64,000 nt of DNA from Membranipora membranacea (taxonomy: Eukaryota > Bryozoa > Gymnolaemata > Cheilostomatida > Membraniporidae), in NCBI GenBank assembly GCA_914767715.1, contig OU612071.1:2232001-2296000 (forward strand), given 5' to 3'. Positions 57,684-64,000 of the stretch are shown in pieces (the stretch's first letter is position 1; every line of letters begins with the position of its first letter). A program made the position numbers and the translations under genes. Below the pieces are notes generated by a model, which saw only the letters and a list, made by a program, of their open reading frames with translations, had not been told where the DNA came from and ran no database searches.

Positions 57684-60504
57684 TTGACGCTGCGGATCCA
57701 CTCATATATGTCAGATAAATATACTAGCTACAGCGGAGCAGATATACTCAATTTAAAAAAATGCAACAGCAATGGATTTCAAATTATCAACAAAGAGATC
57801 TTAGACACTATATCTCAAACTAGTGCAATTAAAGGATTAGCCACTAACAGCAGACAATACACAATAACTGAGAATGGATTACACTCAAAGAAAACTAAAC
57901 GAGGCTGCAGAGCTGGTAAACATAAAACCAGACAACCCACTCAACAAACGACACCAGATCCAATACCTGCACTGATTGCTGAGAAAAGTTCACAGAGCCA
58001 TCCTGTCGTTCTATACACAAACTGCAGGTCACTTAATAATTGGAAACTTGATGAATTAACTCTATACACACACACCCATAAACCTGATATAATCTGCCTG
58101 ACTGAAACTTGGATTGATGAAATTGAAGAACAATCTGCAAACATTAATGGATTCAAAAGCTATTTCTGCAACCGTAAAAATCGCATTGGTGGAGGAGTTG
58201 CTATGTTCATCAATCAGAGCGTTACAACCAAAGTTATAGCCTCTCACTCAACCAAAACTGTGTCAGCACTCTGGGTCTTGACAAGTGTAGGACATCATAG
58301 GCCCTACATTGTATGCAGCATTTATAACCCCCCTGGTGCAGACCAGGAGATAACACTAAAATATATCCAATCAACCATCCTCAAACGCAGAACTCCTAAT
58401 ATGTGGTGATTTCAACAGACTGCCAATAGATGAACTCGCTACTCAATTTGGACTTTCAAATGTAGTTAATTCTAACACTCATTGAGATGCCATGCTAGAT
58501 CTTATTCTGACTGACATACCATCATACAAATACTGTGACGAACTGGCTCCGATCGCCAACAATGACCACTGTTGCATCCTGCTGCGGAGAGAGGGGAATC
58601 TCCCAAGCTGCTATGTCAAAAGACAAAAGAGGCTTGTAATCCGACCGCCCAAGCTTATGGTTCTGAAGGGATTAGCTGAACAGTCTTGGTCCTCAGTACT
58701 AAATACCCAGGATATAAACAGCAAAGTTCATTTAATGAACGAAACCACATCTAAGCTTCCTGACAATCACTGCCCTACAAAAACCACCAAGGTCCGGGGC
58801 GACAAACCTTTCTGGATGAGCGACACACTAGACAAAGTAATCTGTGCCAAAAATGAAGCGTACCGTAAAGGCTGCCCATCGCACAATCTACTGAGAACAA
58901 TCTGCCAATGACTCGTCAGACAAAACAAAAGAAAATTTGTCCGGGAAACCCTCAACAAAAGACAAAACACTAAAACCTGGTGGGACACTATAAAAAGCTG
59001 ACAAACAAAACTAAACAACAACAATCATCAACTAATGTGATTATCGACGACACCAAACTATCTGATGACACTTTCTGTAAAAATCTCAACTCTCACTATG
59101 TAGAAGTCGGGGGAATACGAGCTACCTCGAGCTCTGCATATGTAACTACTAACACCAACAAGCTAGACCATCTGAGTATAGGAGAAGTCAAACTCCTGAT
59201 GAGAAAACAGGATATTTCAAAAGCTACATCAAATGAAGACTTCCCCACATGGATATCTAAGGAAGGCATATAAGATATAGCCATTCCACTACACAACATT
59301 ATTAACAGACTGTGCCCTGGATACCAACTCTTTTCCTGATATTTGGAAAAAGGCGCAAGTAGTACCAATCCCTAAAAACAAAACACCATCTACATACAAG
59401 GATTACTGGCCTATAAGCTTATTATTCCATCTCCGCAAACTACTGGAGGAAGTAATTATATCGAAAATGAAATCTCACCTAGCAGACGTACTTAACGCTA
59501 ATCAATATGCCTACCAACAGAAACTCAGTACCACCGATGCAATACTGTAGTTGATAGATGACTGGACATCCGTTCTGGACTCAAATACTAATGTGAAACT
59601 AATAAAAAATGCATGCCTTGACTTTTTTCAAAGCCCTCGATGGATGCAGCACCCCATACTGATATATAAAATGAAGCATCTGGGTTTTAACGCTAGTGTC
59701 ATTGCCTTAGTTGAATTTTTTTGGAGTCAAGACAGCAATTTGTAAAATACTGTGATAATTTTTCTGACTACAAACCCATTCAAGTAGGTGCCCCTCAAGG
59801 AACTAGACTGGGCCCCATCCTTTGGCTAATTTATGTTGCAGATTTAAAATCTTTTGATTATGATACAAATTTTATCAAATACAACCTTTTATAAGCCTAT
59901 AATTGGTCCATCCACTGAGAACATATCTGATGCAATACTGTTAGCAAACACCTGGTCTGAGCAAAACAATATGATTTTGAATTCCAGCAAAACTGTGATA
60001 CTGAATGTGGCTTTTACAAACAAATCTGTTATGCACCTTGGTACAACCTATGGAGGTGATAATCTCTTTATCTCTCCCTCTGAGCATACCAAGTTTTTAG
60101 GCGTATTCATAGACAACACACTAACTTCCAGCAATCATGTTGACTATATTATATCTAAATGCTCTCAACGATTATACTTGATGAGACTGCTGAAACGCAT
60201 GGGCATGGATAGTGATGGCCTGAGAACCTTCTATATAGCTAACATTAAGTCTATAATCTCCTACGCCTGCCCTGCATCGTATAATCTACTATCAGACACC
60301 GATAAAACACGGCTAAAGGGGATCCAGCGCCCTGCTACTCGGGTTGTGCTGCCATTCTCTGACCACTACGAGCAGAGGCTGGACCATCTAGCACTGCCAC
60401 CCAGCTCAACATTTCTGCACACCCCTTGCAGTGAAAAATTCACTGAAATAGCTGACGACGATAATCAACCCTTGAACTCTCTGCTTATAGAGCAAAAATA
60501 GCTT
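57684..60504 (+). pseudogene. APE-type non-LTR retrotransposon, copy 1 (degraded)
   Basis: The endonuclease domain has VVLYTNCRSLNNWKLDEL, KPDIICLTETW, RIGGGVAMFI and YIVCSIYNPPGAD. A deletion near 58390 removes about 18 bp present in copy 2 and breaks the frame before CGDFNRLPID. After that: LDLILTDIPS, the linker, FPDIWKKAQVVPIPKNK, LLEEVIISK, GAPQGTRLGPILW, then the RT catalytic box, where KY is followed directly by TTFYKP and the ADD residues are deleted, then KFLGVFIDNTL and the C-terminal tail. There are multiple stops (58480s, 59271, 59550) and frameshifts. It is not able to transpose. Confidence 0.85.
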
Positions 60505-62447
60505 AATATGGCCCATCCAAGTGTAGAACAACCAAAAGACAAAATACCTTTTTTGAATTTTATATGCGATTTTTTAACTAATGCAGCTAAGACTCCTTTT
60601 ATTCATATTTTTTCCATGTATGTGCTGTACATTCGATGCTATCAACCAATCACAGTAATTGAGTTAAGTGATCAATGATCTGGTGATTTATCCTCTATGT
60701 TACTTTTGATGCTGTCGCTTGGTGTTTATGATGTCTCAATAATACGATGATGGCCTATATCCTAATAATTACACACCCTAAGTGTTCTTAAAATTCCTTG
60801 AAATGTGATCCAGGTCTTTGACAACGATATTGATGCACAAATGGTATGTAATAATAATGTAATAATGAATTGAGACAAAACTCAAGCAGACTGTGATTAT
60901 TTTCCATCTGAAGATTACAAAGACTATAAATTTTGTTAGGGTATAATATACCAGGCACCTCAAGTGAGTCTTATCCTCTCAATAAAATTCCTGATTATCT
61001 ATCTGTTCATCTAAGAATCAAATGACACAAAAGATTCAAACTCAGGTTGGCACTTTATATTCATGATGCTTTCTATGAAAATGGGTCAAATGAAAAAATT
61101 TGAAATGTCTGCGCTTAGCGAGAGACGATTGCTTGTGAAACTATTACACACACTGTCAAAGGAAACCTGTTGAATATTCGAGTCATTGGACTCATACAAA
61201 TTTCCTTATTATTCTAGTTTGCCTGCTACAACAATGAAAACCAATACAAGGATATTTTATCATCTCCGATGAAATACACAGGACAGATGCTCAATAAATT
61301 ACAACATCCAACGCAATGGAAGGTACTATCTCTGCAAAAAAAATGTAGACTATAGGCTGGAAGAGGCGGAGACCAGAAGAGGCATTACATTTATTGGCCA
61401 TTATCCATACTTACGCTGACTATCGGATAAAAATTCCCTTAATACTGTCACTATAACTGTACTAGAACAGACTATACTAGATAGTAGCACACCTGTGCAT
61501 ATAATTGTTTGCAAACTGAATACAAAAAAGTAACAGATTGCTAAACTTGGTGCGACAGTTAAGTGCAGTAATAATACTGAAATGTATGAAGGATAAACTC
61601 ACCATCAATACTTCTGACCTCTAATCTCTGTTCTCTCAGTAGTCATAAGAAATAATCAATGACCAGTCGGTTCTATAAACGTGACCGTGAGCCTATCGAT
61701 CCGATCTTTGCTTATAGATTGTTTGCCTTTATATTACTTCCCTCGCTGTCTCTAGGTGTGTAAATAAATTCTCACTAATAAATCACTGGACTGTCATCTA
61801 AGCGTTACACACGTATAATGTCCCAAGGACTCATTGACGTGTGATCCTGCCCTTTGACAAATTGATACACTAATGGCTTTTAGAACTGATGAAATGAACG
61901 GATGAAATGAACTGATGAAATGAACTGAAGAAATGAACTGATGAAATGAGACTAGACTCAATCAGATAATGACGATGACTTTTGTTCATTATATGTAATT
62001 TGCAAAGAACTAAATGTGCTCCATAGAAATTGAAGTTTGCTGAAGGTTTTGTTTACTGCACGGGTATAATATATCAGGCTTGCTTCCTTTCAAACTCCTT
62101 ATTATCTATTATCTGTCAATCTGACATTTTTGCTATTCAGGTTCAATGAAAGGTGAAAGGCAAATATAAACCTTCAATTATGTAACACTTGCCTTAGATA
62201 CGTTCAATTGTGAAAAAAGCAAAATTATTATAATATGTGAACAGTAATCGGAAACCTTATTGGTCACTTTGCAAGATACAAAAGTGTATGTATCATTATG
62301 GGATACACTGAACAGGTGCTCTAAAGCTTGCAATATCTAGACCTGTGTTACAACTTAGGACAGGACCTGTCCAGTCCTGTGTTATACATGATGATTGAGT
62401 TTTGCGCTAACAGGAGAAATGAGAAAGGAAGTGAGATTTTATCTATA
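60505..62447. other. Spacer between two LINE copies, with diverged duplicates
   Basis: No gene. 60780-61090 and about 61820-62180 share ordered patches (TGTGATCC.G..CTTTGACAA, ATTGAT.CAC.AATGG, GGGTATAATAT(A/T).CAGGC), suggesting an old duplication or the same 3' flanking repeat. 61870-61950 is a GATGAAATGAACT tandem repeat. Confidence 0.45.
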
Positions 62448-64000
62448 AACCAAAACTGTGTCAGCACTCGGGGTCTTGACAAGTGTAGGACATCAAAAGC
62501 CATACATTGTATGCAGCATTTGTAATCTCCCTGGTGCAGACCAGGAGACAACACTAGAATATATCCACTCAACCATACTCAAATTATCCAGACGACATGC
62601 AAACGCACAACTCCTAATATGTGGTGATTTCAACAGACTGCCAATAGATGAACTCGCTACTCAATTTGGACTTTCAAATGTAGTTAATTTTAACACTCGA
62701 GGAGATGCCTTCATGCTAGATCTTATTCTGACTGACATACCATCATACACATTCTGTGACAAACTGGCCCCGATCGCCAACAATGACCACTGTTGCATCC
62801 TGCTGCGGGGAGAGGGGAATCTACCAAGCCACTATGTCAAAAGACAAAAGAGGCTTGTCATCCACCCGCGCAAGCTTCTGGTTCTAAAGGAACTAGCTGA
62901 ACAGTCTTGATCCTCAGTACTAAATACCCAAGATATAAACAGCAAAGTTCATTTAATGAACAAAACTATATCTAAGATTCATGACAATCACTGCCCTATA
63001 AAAACCACCAAGGTCCGGGTCGACAAACCTCTCTGGATGAGCGACACACTAGACAAAGTAATCTGTGCCAAAAATGAGGCCTCAGACAAAAGAAAAGAAA
63101 ATTTGTCTGGGAAACGCTCAACAAAAACCAAAGCACTAAAGCCTGGTGGGACACTATAAAAAGCTGACAAACAAAACTAAACAACAACAATCATCAACTA
63201 GTGCGGTTATCGACGACACCAAACTATCTAATGACACTTTCTGTAAATATCTCAACTCTTACTATTTAGATGTCGGGGGAATGCGAGCTACCTCAAGCTC
63301 TGCATATGTAACTATTAACACCAACAAGCTAGACCATCTAAGTATAGGAGAAGTCAAACTCCTCATGAGAAAACTGGATATTTCAAAAGCTACATCAAAT
63401 GAAGACTTCCCCACATGGATATATAAGGAAGGCATAGAAGATATAGTCATTCCACTACACAATATAATAACTGTGCCCTGGATACCACTCTTTCCCTGAT
63501 ATTTGGAAAAAGGCGCAAGTAGTACCAATCCCTAAAAACAAAGCACCATCTACATACAAGGATTACCGGCCTATCAGATTATTATTCGATCTCGGCAAAC
63601 TACTGGAGGAAGTAATTATATCGAAAACGAAATCTCACCTAGCAGAAGTACTTAACGCTAATCAATATGCCTACCAACAGAAACTCAGTACCAGCGATGT
63701 AATACTGCAGTTGATAGATGACTGGACATCCGTGCTGGACTCAAATACTAATGTGAAACTAATACAAAATGCATGCCTTGATTTTTTTCCAAAGCCTTCG
63801 ATGGATGCAGCACCCCATACTGATATATAAAATGATCATCTTGGTTTTAACGCTAGTGTCATTGCGTTAGTTGAACTTTTTTGGAGTCAAGACAACAATG
63901 TGGAAACTACTGTGATATTTATCTGACTACAAACCCAAGTAGGCGCCCCTCAAGGAACTAAACTTGGCCCCATCCTTTGGCTAATTTATGTTGCTGATTA
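62448..64000 (+). pseudogene. APE-type non-LTR retrotransposon, copy 2 (5'-truncated, runs off the right edge)
   Basis: It joins the family at the position equal to about 58250 in copy 1 and stays closely similar to the window end. It has an intact stretch LLICGDFNRLPIDELATQFG, LDLILTDIPS and NNDHCCILL, then a TGA near 62908. The linker and the start of RT follow (FPDIWKKAQVVPIPKNKAPS, DYRPIRLLFDLGKLLEEV). It carries the same one-base frame break as copy 1 after WWDTIK. The RT catalytic region lies outside the window. Confidence 0.85.

Overview
The window reads as animal nuclear DNA. Genes are split into many short exons with GT-AG introns. The proteins are metazoan types (stomatin, ubiquitin-specific protease, FLYWCH/MULE), and there are many non-LTR retrotransposons, tRNA-like repeats and small inverted-repeat elements. 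The sequence is AT-rich, and the 39-residue ankyrin repeats recall those I associate with demosponges. An early-branching metazoan, probably a sponge, is my best guess, but that is inference.

Layout. (1) 1-12 kb: two stomatin paralogues head to head. The minus-strand copy runs off the left edge. The plus-strand copy (2491-12041) is complete, with ten coding exons whose phases all agree and a 352-residue product. Its introns carry a LINE fragment, two TIR elements with 8-bp target duplications, and tandem repeats. (2) 12-18.5 kb: no gene I can support. (3) 18.5-29.9 kb: one minus-strand gene encoding 11 ankyrin repeats, a linker, a GlnD/DUF294-like nucleotidyltransferase and TPRs. Its three coding exons join in phase, except for one extra base near 19030. 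Its 6.4-kb intron holds a 5.75-kb element with long terminal inverted repeats, inside which are a restriction-like-endonuclease LINE and, within that, an antisense APE-type LINE. (4) 31.1-32.4 kb: a TTGGC/GCCAA-rich minisatellite. (5) 34.5-49.8 kb, plus strand: a many-exon USP-fold gene whose catalytic His position is Gln, then a many-exon FLYWCH-MULE transposase gene with its DDE acids present, then a second, diverged MULE C-terminus. Exon phases would allow much of this to be one transcript. (6) 50-54.4 kb: tandem repeats, a non-autonomous LTR retrotransposon, and a solo LTR of the same family in opposite orientation. (7) 57.7-64 kb: two degraded copies of one APE-type LINE that share a frameshift.

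The most interesting parts are the USP/FLYWCH/MULE cluster, the ankyrin-nucleotidyltransferase-TPR fusion with its nested intronic element, and the TIR elements that each contain a tRNA-like segment. Gene models were built by hand from splice signals and phase. They have not been tested against transcripts or databases.
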